Positions 35,300 to 50,388 of a DNA stretch of 64,000 nt are shown in pieces. The position numbers and the translations under genes are program-made. Position 1 is the first letter of the stretch. Every line of letters begins with the position of its first letter. Location: NCBI GenBank assembly GCA_921293015.1, contig OV121094.1:6562764-6626763 (forward strand). Direction: 5' to 3'. This DNA comes from Phorcus lineatus (lineage: Eukaryota; Mollusca; Gastropoda; Trochida; Trochidae). The notes below the pieces were generated by a model, which worked only from the letters and a program-made list of their open reading frames with translations, was not told the DNA's origin and did no database searches.

Positions 35300-38200
35300 T
35301 GTAGCGAGCGCGATAACTTTCTTTAAAATGCATATTTCTAAACCAAACTTTCATCAAATGTACATCACATTGTGTTCTATCGATTGAGCATTTCAAATTT
35401 CCTGTCTGATTCTTGGTTTGGGCTCCAGATTCGAGCTTATACAGGTGCAGAAAGCTGATTTTGACCAAAATCGCGGAAAAAGACTATGTCCAATGTATGC
35501 ATATTGTTGTAGCGAGCGCGATAACTTTCTTAAAAATGCATATTTCTAACCCAAACTTTCATCAAATGTACATCACATTGTGTTCTATCGATTGAGCATT
35601 TAAAATTTCCTGTCTGATTCTTGGTTTGGGCTCCAGATTCGAGCTTATACAGGTGCAGAAAGCTGATTTTGACCAAAATCGCGGAAAAAGACTATGTCCA
35701 ATGTATGCATATTGTTGTAGCGAGCGCGATAACTTTCTTAAAAATGCATATTTCTAAACCAAACTTTCATCAAATGTACATCACATTGTGTTCTATCGAT
35801 TGAGCATTTAAAATTTCCTGTCAGATTCTTGCTTTGGGCTCCAGATTCGAGCTTATACAGGTGCAGATAGCTGATTTTGACCAAAATCGCGGAAAAAGAC
35901 TATGTCCAATGTATGCATATTGTTGTAGCGAGCGCGATAACTTTCTTAAAAATGCATATTTCTAAACCAAACTTTCATCAAATGTACATCACATTGTGTT
36001 CTATCGATTGAGCATTTAAAATTTCCTGTCAAATTCTTGCTTTGGGCTCCAGATTCGAGCTTATACAGGTGCAGATAGCTGATTTTAACCAAAATCGCGG
36101 AAAAAGACTATGTCCAATGTATGCATATTGTTGTAGCGAGCGCGATAACTTTCTTAAAAATGCATATTTCTAAACCAAACTTTCATCAAATGTACATCAC
36201 ATTGTGTTCTATCGATTGAGCATTTAAAATTTCCTGTCTGATTCTTGGTTTGGGCTCCAGATTCGAGCTTATACAGGTGCAGAAAGCTGATTTTGACCAA
36301 AATCGCGGAAAAAGACTATGTCCAATGTATGCATATTGTTGTAGCGAGCGCGATAACTTTCTTAAAAATGCATATTTCTAAACCAAACTTTCATCAAATG
36401 TACATCACATTGTGTTCTATCGATTGAGCATTTAAAATTTCCTGTCAGATTCTTGCTTTGGGCTCCAGATTCGAGCTTATACAGGTGCAGATAGCTGATT
36501 TTGACCAAAATCGCGGAAAAAGACTATGTCCAATGTATGCATATTGTTGTAGCGAGCGCGATAACTTTCTTAAAAATGCATATTTCTAAACCAAACTTTC
36601 ATCAAATGTACATCACATTGTGTTCTATCGATTGAGCATTTAAAATTTCCTGTCTGATTCTTGGTTTGGGCTCCAGATTCGAGCTTATACAGGTGCAGAT
36701 AGCTGATTTTGACCAAAATCGCGGAAAAAGACTATGTCCAATGTATGCATATTGTTGTAGCGAGCGCGATAACTTTCTTAAAAATGCATATTTCTAAACC
36801 AAACTTTCATCAAATGTACATCACATTGTGTTCTATCGATTGAGCATTTAAAATTTCCTGTCAGATTCTTGGTTTGGGCTCCAGATTCGAGCTTATACAG
36901 GTGCAGATAGCTGATTTTGACCAAAATCGCGGAAAAAGACTATGTCCAATGTATGCATATTGTTGTAGCGAGCGCGATAACTTTCTTAAAAATGCATATT
37001 TCTAAACTTAACTTTCATCAAATGTACATCACATTGTGTTCTATCGATTGAGCATTTAAAATTTCGTGTCAGATTCTTGGTTTGGGCTCCAGATTCGAGC
37101 TTATACAGGTGCAGATAGCTGATTTTGACCAAAATCGCGGAAAAAGACTATGTCCAATGTATGCATATTGTTGTAGCGAGCGCGATAACTTTCTTAAAAA
37201 TGCATATTTCTAAACCAAACTTTCATCAAATGTACATCACATTGTGTTCTATCGATTGAGCATTTAAAATTTCTTGTCAGATTCTTGCTTTGGGCTCCAG
37301 ATTCGAGCTTATACAGGTGCAGATAGCTGATTTTGACCAAAATCGCGGAAAAAGACTATGTCCAATGTATGCATATTGTTGTAGCGAGCGCAATAACTAT
37401 CTTAAAAATGCATATTTCTAAACCAAACTTTCATCAAATGTACATCACATTGTGTTCTATCGATTGAGCAATACCAATTTCCTGTCAGATTCTTGGTTTG
37501 GGCTCTAGATTCGAGCTTATACAGGTGCAGATAGCTGTTTTTGACCAAAATCGCGGAAAAAGACTATGTCTAATGTATGCATACTGTTGTAGCGAGCGCG
37601 ATAACTTTCTTAAAAATGCATATTTCTAAACTTAACTTTCATCAAATGTACATCACATTGTGTTCTATCGATTGAGCATTTAAAATTTCCTGTCAAATTC
37701 TTGCTTTGGGCTCCAGATTCGAGCTTATACAGGTGCAGATAGCTGATTTTGACCAAAATCGCGGAAAAAGACTATGTCCAATGTATGCATATTGTTGTAG
37801 CGAGCGCGATAACTTTCTTAAAAATGCATATTTCTAAACCAAACTTTCATCAAATGTACATCACATTGTGTTCTATCGATTGAGCATTTAAAATTTCCTG
37901 TCAGATTCTTGCTTTGGGCTCCAGATTCGAGCTTATACAGGTGCAGATAGCTGATTTTGACCAAAATCGCGGAAAAAGACTATGTCCAATGTATGCATAT
38001 TGTTGTAGCGAGCGCGATAACTTTCTTAAACATGCATATTTCTAAACCAAACTTTCATCAAATGTACATCACATTGTGTTCTATCGATTGAGCATTTAAA
38101 ATTTCCTGTCTGATTCTTGGTTTGGGCTCCAGATTCGAGCTTATACAGGTGCAGAAAGCTGATTTTGACCAAAATCGCGGAAAAAGACTATGTCCAATTT

Positions 38201-41200
38201 ATGCATATTGTTGTAGCGAGCGCGATAACTTTCTTAAAAATGCATATTTCTAAACCAAACTTTCATCAAATGTACATCACATTGTGTTCTATCGATTGAG
38301 CATTTAAAATTTCCTGTCAGATTCTTGCTTTGGGCTCCAGATTCGAGCTTATACAGGTGCAGATAGCTGATTTTGACCAAAATCGCGGAAAAAGACTATG
38401 TCCAATGTATGCATATTGTTGTAGCGAGCGCGATAACTTTCTTAAAAATGCATATTTCTAAACCAAACTTTCATCAAATGTACATCACATCGTGTTCTAT
38501 CGATTGAGCATTTAAAATTTCCTGTCAGAATCTTGGTTTGGGCTCCAGATTCGAGCTTATACAGGTGCAGATAGCTGATTTTGACCAAAATCGCGGAAAA
38601 AGACTATGTCCAATGTATGCATATTGTTGTAGCGAGCGCGATAACTTTCTTAAAAATGCATATTTCTAAACCAAACTTTCATCAAATGTACATCACATTG
38701 TGTTCTATCGATTGAGCATTTAAAATTTCTTGTCAGATTCTTGCTTTGGGCTCCAGATTCGAGCTTATACAGGTGCAGATAGCTGATTTTGACCAAAATC
38801 GCGGAAAAAGACTATGTCCAATGTATGCATATTGTTGTAGCGAGCGCGATAACTTTCTTAAAAATGCATATTTCTAAACCAAACTTTCATCAAATGTATA
38901 TCACATCGTGTTCTATCGATTGAGCATTTAAAATTTCCTGTCAGAATCTTGGTTTGGGCTCCAGATTCGAGCTTATACAGGTGCAGATAGCTGATTTTGA
39001 CCAAAATCGCGGAAAAAGACTATGTCCAATGTATGCATATTGTTGTAGCGAGCGCGATAACTTTCTTAAAAATGCATATTTCTAAACCAAACTTTCATCA
39101 AATGTACATCACATTGTGTTCTATCGATTGAGCATTTAAAATTTCCTGTCAGATTCTTGGTTTGGGCTCTAGATTCGAGCTTATACAGGTGCAGATAGCT
39201 GTTTTTGACCAAAATCGCGGAAAAAGACTATGTCTAATGTATGCATATTGTTGTAGCGAGCGCGATAACTTTCTTAAAAATGCATATTTCTAAACTTAAC
39301 TTTCATCAAATGTACATCACATTGTGTTCTATCGATTGAGCATTTAAAATTTCCTGTCAGATTCTTGCTTTGGGCTCCAGATTCGAGCTTATACAGGTGC
39401 AGATAGCTGATTTTGACCAAAATCGCGGAAAAAGACTATGTCCAATGTATGCATATTGTTGTAGCGAGCACGATAACTTTCTTAAAAATGCATATTTCTA
39501 AACCAAACTTTCATCAAATGTACATCACATTGTGTTCTATCGATTGAGCATTTAAAATTTCCTGTCAGATTCTTGCTTTGGGCTCTAGATTCGAGCTTAT
39601 ACAGGTGCAGATAGCTGATTTTGACCAAAATCGCGGAAAAAGACTATGTCCAATGTATGCATATTGTTGTAGCGAGCGCGATAACTTTCTTAAAAATGCA
39701 TATTTCTAAACCAAACTTTCATCAAATGTACATCACATCGTGTTCTATCGATTGAGCATTTAAAATTTCCTGTCAGAATCTTGGTTTGGGCTCCAGATTC
39801 GAGCTTATACAGGTGCAGATAGCTGATTTTGACCAAAATCGCGGAAAAAGACTATGTCCAATGTATGCATATTGTTGTAGCGAGCGCGATAACTTTCTTA
39901 AAAATGCATATTTCTAAACCAAACTTTCATCAAATGTACATCACATTGTGTTCTATCGATTGAGCATTTAAATTTTCCTGTCAGATTCTTGCTTTGGGCT
40001 CCAGATTCGAGCTTATACAGGTGCAGATAGCTGATTTTGACCAAAATCGCGGAAAAAGACTATGTCCAATGTATGCATATTGTTGTAGCGAGCGCGATAA
40101 CTTTCTTAAACATGCATATTTCTAAACCAAACTTTCATCAAATGTACATCACATTGTGTTCTATCGATTGAGCATTTAAAATTTCCTGTCTGATTCTTGG
40201 TTTGGGCTCCAGATTCGAGCTTATACAGGTGCAGAAAGCTGATTTTGACCAAAATCGCGGAAAAAGACTATGTCCAATGTATGCATATTGTTGTAGCGAG
40301 CGCGATAACTTTCTTAAAAATGCATATTTCTAAACCAAACTTTCATCAAATGTACATCACATTGTGTTCTATCGATTGAGCATTTAAAATTTCCTGTCAG
40401 ATTCTTGCTTTGGGCTCCAGATTCGAGCTTATACAGGTGCAGATAGCTGATTTTGACCAAAATCGCGGAAAAAGACTATGTCCAATGTATGCATATTGTT
40501 GTAGCGAGCGCGATAACTTTCTTAAAAATGCATATTTCTAAACCAAACTTTCATCAAATGTACATCACATTGTGTTCTATCGATTGAGCATTTAAAATTT
40601 CTTGTCAGATTCTTGCTTTGGGCTCCAGATTCGAGCTTATACAGGTGCAGATAGCTGATTTTGACCAAAATCGCGGAAAAAGACTATGTCCAATGTATGC
40701 ATATTGTTGTAGCGAGCGCGATAACTTTCTTAAAAATGCATATTTCTAAACCAAACTTTCATCAAATGTACATCACATTGTGTTCTATCGATTGAGCATT
40801 TCAAATTTCCTGTCTGATTCTTGGTTTGGGCTCCAGATTCGAGCTTATACAGGTGCAGATAGCTGATTTTGACCAAAATCGCGGAAAAAGACTATGTCCA
40901 ATGTATGCATATTGTTGTAGCGAGCGCGATAACTTTCTTAAAAATGCATATTTCTAAACCAAACTTTCATCAAATGTACATCACATTGTGTTCTATCGAT
41001 TGAGCATTTAAAATTTCCTGTCAGATTCTTGGTTTGGGCTCCAGATTCGAGCTTATACAGGTGCAGATAGCTGATTTTGACCAAAATCGCGGAAAAAGAC
41101 TATGTCCAATGTATGCATATTGTTGTAGCGAGCGCGATAACTTTCTTTAAAATGCATATTTCTAAACCAAACTTTCATCAAATATACATCACATTGTGTT

Positions 41201-44200
41201 CTATCGATTGAGCATTTCAAATTTCCTGTCTGATTCTTGGTTTGGGCTCCAGATTCGAGCTTATACAGGTGCAGAAAGCTGATGTTGACCAAAATCGCGG
41301 AAAAAGACTATGTCCAATGTATGCATATTGTTGTAGCGAGCGCGATAACTTTCTTAAAAATGCATATTTCTAACCCAAACTTTCATCAAATGTACATCAC
41401 ATTGTGTTCTATCGATTGAGCATTTAAAATTTCCTGTCTGATTCTTGGTTTGGGCTCCAGATTCGAGCTTATACAGGTGCAGAAAGCTGATTTTGACCAA
41501 AATCGCGGAAAAAGACTATGTCCAATGTATGCATATTGTTGTAGCGAGCGCGATAACTTTCTTAAAAATGCATATTTCTAAACCAAACTTTCATCAAATG
41601 TACATCACATTGTGTTCTATCGATTGAGCATTTAAAATTTCCTGTCAGATTCTTGCTTTGGGCTCCAGATTCGAGCTTATACAGGTGCAGATAGCTGATT
41701 TTGACCAAAATCGCGGAAAAAGACTATGTCCAATGTATGCATATTGTTGTAGCGAGCGCGATAACTTTCTTAAAAATGCATATTTCTAAACCAAACTTTC
41801 ATCAAATGTACATCACATTGTGTTCTATCGATTGAGCATTTAAAATTTCCTGTCAAATTCTTGCTTTGGGCTCCAGATTCGAGCTTATACAGGTGCAGAT
41901 AGCTGATTTTAACCAAAATCGCGGAAAAAGACTATGTCCAATGTATGCATATTGTTGTAGCGAGCGCGATAACTTTCTTAAAAATGCATATTTCTAAACC
42001 AAACTTTCATCAAATGTACATCACATTGTGTTCTATCGATTGAGCATTTAAAATTTCCTGTCTGATTCTTGGTTTGGGCTCCAGATTCGAGCTTATACAG
42101 GTGCAGAAAGCTGATTTTGACCAAAATCGCGGAAAAAGACTATGTCCAATGTATGCATATTGTTGTAGCGAGCGCGATAACTTTCTTAAAAATGCATATT
42201 TCTAAACCAAACTTTCATCAAATGTACATCACATTGTGTTCTATCGATTGAGCATTTAAAATTTCCTGTCAGATTCTTGCTTTGGGCTCCAGATTCGAGC
42301 TTATACAGGTGCAGATAGCTGATTTTGACCAAAATCGCGGAAAAAGACTATGTCCAATGTATGCATATTGTTGTAGCGAGCGCGATAACTTTCTTAAAAA
42401 TGCATATTTCTAAACCAAACTTTCATCAAATGTACATCACATTGTGTTCTATCGATTGAGCATTTAAAATTTCCTGTCTGATTCTTGGTTTGGGCTCCAG
42501 ATTCGAGCTTATACAGGTGCAGATAGCTGATTTTGACCAAAATCGCGGAAAAAGACTATGTCCAATGTATGCATATTGTTGTAGCGAGCGCGATAACTTT
42601 CTTAAAAATGCATATTTCTAAACCAAACTTTCATCAAATGTACATCACATTGTGTTCTATCGATTGAGCATTTAAAATTTCCTGTCAGATTCTTGGTTTG
42701 GGCTCCAGATTCGAGCTTATACAGGTGCAGATAGCTGATTTTGACCAAAATCGCGGAAAAAGACTATGTCCAATGTATGCATATTGTTGTAGCGAGCGCG
42801 ATAACTTTCTTAAAAATGCATATTTCTAAACCAAACTTTCATCAAATGTACATCACATTGTGTTCTATCGATTGAGCATTTAAAATTTCCTGTCAGATTC
42901 TTGCTTTGGGCTCCAGATTCGAGCTTATACAGGTGCAGATAGCTGATTTTGACCAAAATCGCGGAAAAAGACTATGTCCAATGTATGCATATTGTTGTAG
43001 CGAGCGCGATAACTTTCTTAAAAATGCATATTTCTAAACCAAACTTTCATCAAATGTACATCACATTGTGTTCTATCGATTGAGCATTTAAAATTTCTTG
43101 TCAGATTCTTGCTTTGGGCTCCAGATTCGAGCTTATACAGGTGCAGATAGCTGATTTTGACCAAAATCGCGGAAAAAGACTATGTCCAATGTATGCATAT
43201 TGTTGTAGCGAGCGCAATAACTATCTTAAAAATGCATATTTCTAAACCAAACTTTCATCAAATGTACATCACATTGTGTTCTATCGATTGAGCAATACCA
43301 ATTTCCTGTCAGATTCTTGGTTTGGGCTCTAGATTCGAGCTTATACAGGTGCAGATAGCTGTTTTTGACCAAAATCGCGGAAAAAGACTATGTCTAATGT
43401 ATGCATACTGTTGTAGCGAGCGCGATAACTTTCTTAAAAATGCATATTTCTAAACTTAACTTTCATCAAATGTACATCACATTGTGTTCTATCGATTGAG
43501 CATTTAAAATTTCCTGTCAAATTCTTGCTTTGGGCTCCAGATTCGAGCTTATACAGGTGCAGATAGCTGATTTTGACCAAAATCGCGGAAAAAGACTATG
43601 TCCAATGTATGCATATTGTTGTAGCGAGCGCGATAACTTTCTTAAAAATGCATATTTCTAAACCAAACTTTCATCAAATGTACATCACATTGTGTTCTAT
43701 CGATTGAGCATTTAAAATTTCCTGTCAGATTCTTGCTTTGGGCTCCAGATTCGAGCTTATACAGGTGCAGATAGCTGATTTTGACCAAAATCGCGGAAAA
43801 AGACTATGTCCAATGTATGCATATTGTTGTAGCGAGCGCGATAACTTTCTTAAACATGCATATTTCTAAACCAAACTTTCATCAAATGTACATCACATTG
43901 TGTTCTATCGATTGAGCATTTAAAATTTCCTGTCTGATTCTTGGTTTGGGCTCCAGATTCGAGCTTATACAGGTGCAGAAAGCTGATTTTGACCAAAATC
44001 GCGGAAAAAGACTATGTCCAATGTATGCATATTGTTGTAGCGAGCGCGATAACTTTCTTAAAAATGCATATTTCTAAACCAAACTTTCATCAAATGTACA
44101 TCACATTGTGTTCTATCGATTGAGCATTTAAAATTTCCTGTCAGATTCTTGCTTTGGGCTCCAGATTCGAGCTTATACAGGTGCAGATAGCTGATTTTGA

Positions 44201-45290
44201 CCAAAATCGCGGAAAAAGACTATGTCCAATGTATGCATATTGTTGTAGCGAGCGCGATAACTTTCTTAAAAATGCATATTTCTAAACCAAACTTTCATCA
44301 AATGTACATCACATCGTGTTCTATCGATTGAGCATTTAAAATTTCCTGTCAGAATCTTGGTTTGGGCTCCAGATTCGAGCTTATACAGGTGCAGATAGCT
44401 GATTTTGACCAAAATCGCGGAAAAAGACTATGTCCAATGTATGCATATTGTTGTAGCGAGCGCGATAACTTTCTTAAAAATGCATATTTCTAAACCAAAC
44501 TTTCATCAAATGTACATCACATTGTGTTCTATCGATTGAGCATTTAAAATTTCTTGTCAGATTCTTGCTTTGGGCTCCAGATTCGAGCTTATACAGGTGC
44601 AGATAGCTGATTTTGACCAAAATCGCGGAAAAAGACTATGTCCAATGTATGCATATTGTTGTAGCGAGCGCGATAACTTTCTTAAAAATGCATATTTCTA
44701 AACCAAACTTTCATCAAATGTACATCACATCGTGTTCTATCGATTGAGCATTTAAAATTTCCTGTCAGAATCTTGGTTTGGGCTCCAGATTCGAGCTTAT
44801 ACAGGTGCAGATAGCTGATTTTGACCAAAATCGCGGAAAAAGACTATGTCCAATGTATGCATATTGTTGTAGCGAGCGCGATAACTTTCTTAAAAATGCA
44901 TATTTCTAAACCAAACTTTCATCAAATGTACATCACATTGTGTTCTATCGATTGAGCATTTAAAATTTCCTGTCAGATTCTTGGTTTGGGCTCTAGATTC
45001 GAGCTTATACAGGTGCAGATAGCTGTTTTTGACCAAAATCGCGGAAAAAGACTATGTCTAATGTATGCATATTGTTGTAGCGAGCGCGATAACTTTCTTA
45101 AAAATGCATATTTCTAAACTTAACTTTCATCAAATGTACATCACATTGTGTTCTATCGATTGAGCATTTAAAATTTCCTGTCAGATTCTTGCTTTGGGCT
45201 CCAGATTCGAGCTTATACAGGTGCAGATAGCTGATTTTGACCAAAATCGCGGAAAAAGACTATGTCCAATGTATGCATATTGTTGTAGCG
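35300..45290 (+). repeat. Block duplicated at 5,824 bp (28 monomers)
   Basis: About 35.3-39.4 kb matches about 41.1-45.3 kb at an offset of 28 x 208. Shared landmarks include the agaAag monomers at 35413, 35621, 36245 and 38117 against 41237, 41445, 42069 and 43941; the cgcAataactAtc cassette at 37392 and 43216; and gctgTttttg at 39201 and 45025. The match ends at 39471, where agcgagcAcg faces agcgagcGcg at 45295. The copies are less alike than the 37-monomer pair; 38198 (ccaatTtatg), 38898 (tgtaTatcac) and 37001-37020 (aaacTTaac) are private. Confidence 0.8.
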
Positions 45291-48060
45291 AGCGCGATAA
45301 CTTTCTTAAAAATGCATATTTCTAAACCAAACTTTCATCAAATGTACATCACATTGTGTTCTATCGATTGAGCATTTAAAATTTCCTGTCAGATTCTTGC
45401 TTTGGGCTCCAGATTCGAGCTTATACAGGTGCAGATAGCTGATTTTGACCAAAATCGCGGAAAAAGACTATGTCCAATGTATGCATATTGTTGTAGCGAG
45501 CGCGATAACTTTCTTAAACATGCATATTTCTAAACCAAACTTTCATCAAATGTACATCACATTGTGTTCTATCGATTGAGCATTTAAAATTTCCTGTCTG
45601 ATTCTTGGTTTGGGCTCCAGATTCGAGCTTATACAGGTGCAGAAAGCTGATTTTGACCAAAATCGCGGAAAAAGACTATGTCCAATGTATGCATATTGTT
45701 GTAGCGAGCGCGATAACTTTCTTAAAAATGCATATTTCTAAACCAAACTTTCATCAAATGTACATCACATTGTGTTCTATCGATTGAGCATTTAAAATTT
45801 CCTGTCAGATTCTTGCTTTGGGCTCCAGATTCGAGCTTATACAGGTGCAGATAGCTGATTTTGACCAAAATCGCGGAAAAAGACTATGTCCAATGTATGC
45901 ATATTGTTGTAGCGAGCGCGATAACTTTCTTAAAAATGCATATTTCTAAACCAAACTTTCATCAAATGTACATCACATCGTGTTCTATCGATTGAGCATT
46001 TAAAATTTCCTGTCAGAATCTTGGTTTGGGCTCCAGATTCGAGCTTATACAGGTGCAGATAGCTGATTTTGACCAAAATCGCGGAAAAAGACTATGTCCA
46101 ATGTATGCATATTGTTGTAGCGAGCGCGATAACTTTCTTAAAAATGCATATTTCTAAACCAAACTTTCATCAAATGTACATCACATTGTGTTCTATCGAT
46201 TGAGCATTTAAAATTTCTTGTCAGATTCTTGCTTTGGGCTCCAGATTCGAGCTTATACAGGTGCAGATAGCTGATTTTGACCAAAATCGCGGAAAAAGAC
46301 TATGTCCAATGTATGCATATTGTTGTAGCGAGCGCGATAACTTTCTTAAAAATGCATATTTCTAAACCAAACTTTCATCAAATGTACATCACATTGTGTT
46401 CTATCGATTGAGCATTTAAAATTTCCTGTCAGAATCTTGGTTTGGGCTCCAGATTCGAGCTTATACAGGTGCAGATAGCTGATTTTGACCAAAATCGCGG
46501 AAAAAGACTATGTCCAATGTATGCATATTGTTGTAGCGAGCGCGATAACTTTCTTAAAAATGCATATTTCTAAACCAAACTTTCATCAAATGTACATCAC
46601 ATTGTGTTCTATCGATTGAGCATTTAAAATTTCCTGTCAGATTCTTGGTTTGGGCTCTAGATTCGAGCTTATACAGGTGCAGATAGCTGTTTTTGACCAA
46701 AATCGCGGAAAAAGACTATGTCTAATGTATGCATATTGTTGTAGCGAGCGCGATAACTTTCTTAAAAATGCATATTTCTAAACTTAACTTTCATCAAATG
46801 TACATCACATTGTGTTCTATCGATTGAGCATTTAAAATTTCCTGTCAGATTCTTGCTTTGGGCTCCAGATTCGAGCTTATACAGGTGCAGATAGCTGATT
46901 TTGACCAAAATCGCGGAAAAAGACTATGTCCAATGTATGCATATTGTTGTAGCGAGCACGATAACTTTCTTAAAAATGCATATTTCTAAACCAAACTTTC
47001 ATCAAATGTACATCACATTGTGTTCTATCGATTGAGCATTTAAAATTTCCTGTCAGATTCTTGCTTTGGGCTCTAGATTCGAGCTTATACAGGTGCAGAT
47101 AGCTGATTTTGACCAAAATCGCGGAAAAAGACTATGTCCAATGTATGCATATTGTTGTAGCGAGCGCGATAACTTTCTTAAAAATGCATATTTCTAAACC
47201 AAACTTTCATCAAATGTACATCACATCGTGTTCTATCGATTGAGCATTTAAAATTTCCTGTCAGAATCTTGGTTTGGGCTCCAGATTCGAGCTTATACAG
47301 GTGCAGATAGCTGATTTTGACCAAAATCGCGGAAAAAGACTATGTCCAATGTATGCATATTGTTGTAGCGAGCGCGATAACTTTCTTAAAAATGCATATT
47401 TCTAAACCAAACTTTCATCAAATGTACATCACATTGTGTTCTATCGATTGAGCATTTAAAATTTCCTGTCAGATTCTTGCTTTGGGCTCCAGATTCGAGC
47501 TTATACAGGTGCAGATAGCTGATTTTGACCAAAATCGCGGAAAAAGACTATGTCCAATGTATGCATATTGTTGTAGCGAGCGCGATAACTTTCTTAAACA
47601 TGCATATTTCTAAACCAAACTTTCATCAAATGTACATCACATTGTGTTCTATCGATTGAGCATTTAAAATTTCCTGTCTGATTCTTGGTTTGGGCTCCAG
47701 ATTCGAGCTTATACAGGTGCAGAAAGCTGATTTTGACCAAAATCGCGGAAAAAGACTATGTCCAATGTATGCATATTGTTGTAGCGAGCGCGATAACTTT
47801 CTTAAAAATGCATATTTCTAAACCAAACTTTCATCAAATGTACATCACATTGTGTTCTATCGATTGAGCATTTAAAATTTCCTGTCAGATTCTTGCTTTG
47901 GGCTCCAGATTCGAGCTTATACAGGTGCAGATAGCTGATTTTGACCAAAATCGCGGAAAAAGACTATGTCCAATGTATGCATATTGTTGTAGCGAGCGCG
48001 ATAACTTTCTTAAAAATGCATATTTCTAAACCAAACTTTCATCAAATGTACATCACATCG
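39200..48060 (+). repeat. Block duplicated at 7,488 bp (36 monomers)
   Basis: About 39.2-40.5 kb matches about 46.7-48.0 kb at 36 x 208: gctgTttttg at 39201 and 46689, agcgagcAcg near 39471 and 46959, gctcTagattcg near 39588 and 47076, and agaAag monomers at 40197 and 47685. The match breaks near 40570, where one copy has cttgtcagattcttgc and the other a C-type monomer. Only the two outer parts of this span are the repeat; the middle belongs to the 5,824-bp pair. Confidence 0.7.
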
Positions 48061-50388
48061 TGTTCTATCGATTGAGCATTTAAAATTTCCTGTCAGAATC
48101 TTGGTTTGGGCTCCAGATTCGAGCTTATACAGGTGCAGATAGCTGATTTTGACCAAAATCGCGGAAAAAGACTATGTCCAATGTATGCATATTGTTGTAG
48201 CGAGCGCGATAACTTTCTTAAAAATGCATATTTCTAAACCAAACTTTCATCAAATGTACATCACATTGTGTTCTATCGATTGAGCATTTAAAATTTCTTG
48301 TCAGATTCTTGCTTTGGGCTCCAGATTCGAGCTTATACAGGTGCAGATAGCTGATTTTGACCAAAATCGCGGAAAAAGACTATGTCCAATGTATGCATAT
48401 TGTTGTAGCGAGCGCGATAACTTTCTTAAAAATGCATATTTCTAAACCAAACTTTCATCAAATGTACATCACATCGTGTTCTATCGATTGAGCATTTAAA
48501 CTTTCCTGTCAGAATCTTGGTTTGGGCTCCAGATTCGAGCTTATACAGGTGCAGATAGCTGATTTTGACCAAAATCGCGGAAAAAGACTATGTCCAATGT
48601 ATGCATATTGTTGTAGCGAGCGCGATAACTTTCTTAAAAATGCATATTTCTAAACCAAACTTTCATCAAATGTACATCACATTGTGTTCTATCGATTGAG
48701 CATTTAAAATTTCCTGTCAGATTCTTGCTTTGGGCTCCAGATTCGAGCTTATACAGGTGCAGATAGCTGATTTTGACCAAAATCGCGGAAAAAGACTATG
48801 TCCAATGTATGCATATTGTTGTAGCGAGCGCGATAACTTTCTTAAAAATGCATATTTCTAAACCAAACTTTCATCAAATGTACATCACATCGTGTTCTAT
48901 CGATTGAGCATTTAAAATTTCCTGTCAGAATCTTGGTTTGGGCTCCAGATTCGAGCTTATACAGGTGCAGATAGCTGATTTTGACCAAAATCGCGGAAAA
49001 AGACTATGTCCAATGTATGCATATTGTTGTAGCGAGCGCGATAACTTTCTTAAAAATGCATATTTCTAAACCAAACTTTCATCAAATGTACATCACATTG
49101 TGTTCTATCGATTGAGCATTTAAAATTTCTTGTCAGATTCTTTCTTTGGGCTCCAGATTCGAGCTTATACAGGTGCAGATAGCTGATTTTGACCAAAATC
49201 GCGGAAAAAGACTATGTCCAATGTATGCATATTGTTGTAGCGAGCGCGATAACTTTCTTAAAAATGCATATTTCTAAACCAAACTTTCATCAAATGTACA
49301 TCACATCGTGTTCTATCGATTGAGCATTTAAAATTTCCTGTCAGAATCTTGGTTTGGGCTCCAGATTCGAGCTTATACAGGTGCAGATAGCTGATTTTGA
49401 CCAAAATCGCGGAAAAAGACTATGTCCAATGTATGCATATTGTTGTAGCGAGCGCGATAACTTTCTTAAAAATGCATATTTCTAAACCAAACTTTCATCA
49501 AATGTACATCACATTGTGTTCTATCGATTGAGCATTTAAAATTTCCTGTCAGATTCTTGCTTTGGGCTCCAGATTCGAGCTTATACAGGTGCAGATAGCT
49601 GATTTTGACCAAAATCGCGGAAAAAGACTATGTCCAATGTATGCATATTGTTGTAGCGAGCACGATAACTTTCTTAAAAATGCATATTTCTAAACCAAAC
49701 TTTCATCAAATGTACATCACATTGTGTTCTATCGATTGAGCAATACCAATTTCCTGTCAGATTCTTGCTTTAGGCTCCAGATTCGAGCTTATACAGGTGC
49801 AGATAGCTGATTTTGACCAAAATCGCGGAAAAAGACTATGTCCAATGTATGCATATTGTTGTAGCGAGCGCGATAACTTTCTTAAAAATGCATATTTCTA
49901 AACCAAACTTTCATCAAATGTACATCACATTGTGTTCTATCGATTGAGCAATACCAATTTCCTGTCAGATTCTTGGTTTGGGCTCTAGATTCGAGCTTAT
50001 ACAGGTGCAGATAGCTGATTTTGACCAAAATCGCGGAAAAAGACTATGTCCAATGTATGCATATTGTTGTAGCGAGCGCGATAACTTTCTTAAAAATGCA
50101 TATTTCTAAACCAAACTTTCATCAAATGTACATCACATCGTGTTCTATCGATTGAGCATTTAAAATTTCCTGTCAGAATCTTGGTTTGGGCTCCAGATTC
50201 GAGCTTATACAGGTGCAGATAGCTGATTTTGACCAAAATCGCGGAAAAAGACTATGTCCAATGTATGCATATTGTTGTAGCGAGCGCGATAACTTTCTTA
50301 AAAATGCATATTTCTAAACCAAACTTTCATCAAATGTACATCACATTGTGTTCTATCGATTGAGCATTTAAAATTTCCTGTCTGATTC

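Larger units (their letters stand above)
26594..36427 (+). repeat. Zone rich in the 'agaaag' monomer class, containing the transposon
   Basis: Monomers with gtcTgattcttgg followed by cagaAagctg occur at spacings of one to four units (26594, 27426, 28258, 28466, 28882, 29506, 30338, 30546, 31170, 31586, 32210, 33749, 34581, 34789, 35413, 35621, 36245). Elsewhere they occur every 6 to 23 units. The A removes a TAG stop, so each such monomer shows a 60-codon open frame with only a TTG start. A second zone of the same kind spans about 50389-57851. Confidence 0.85.
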
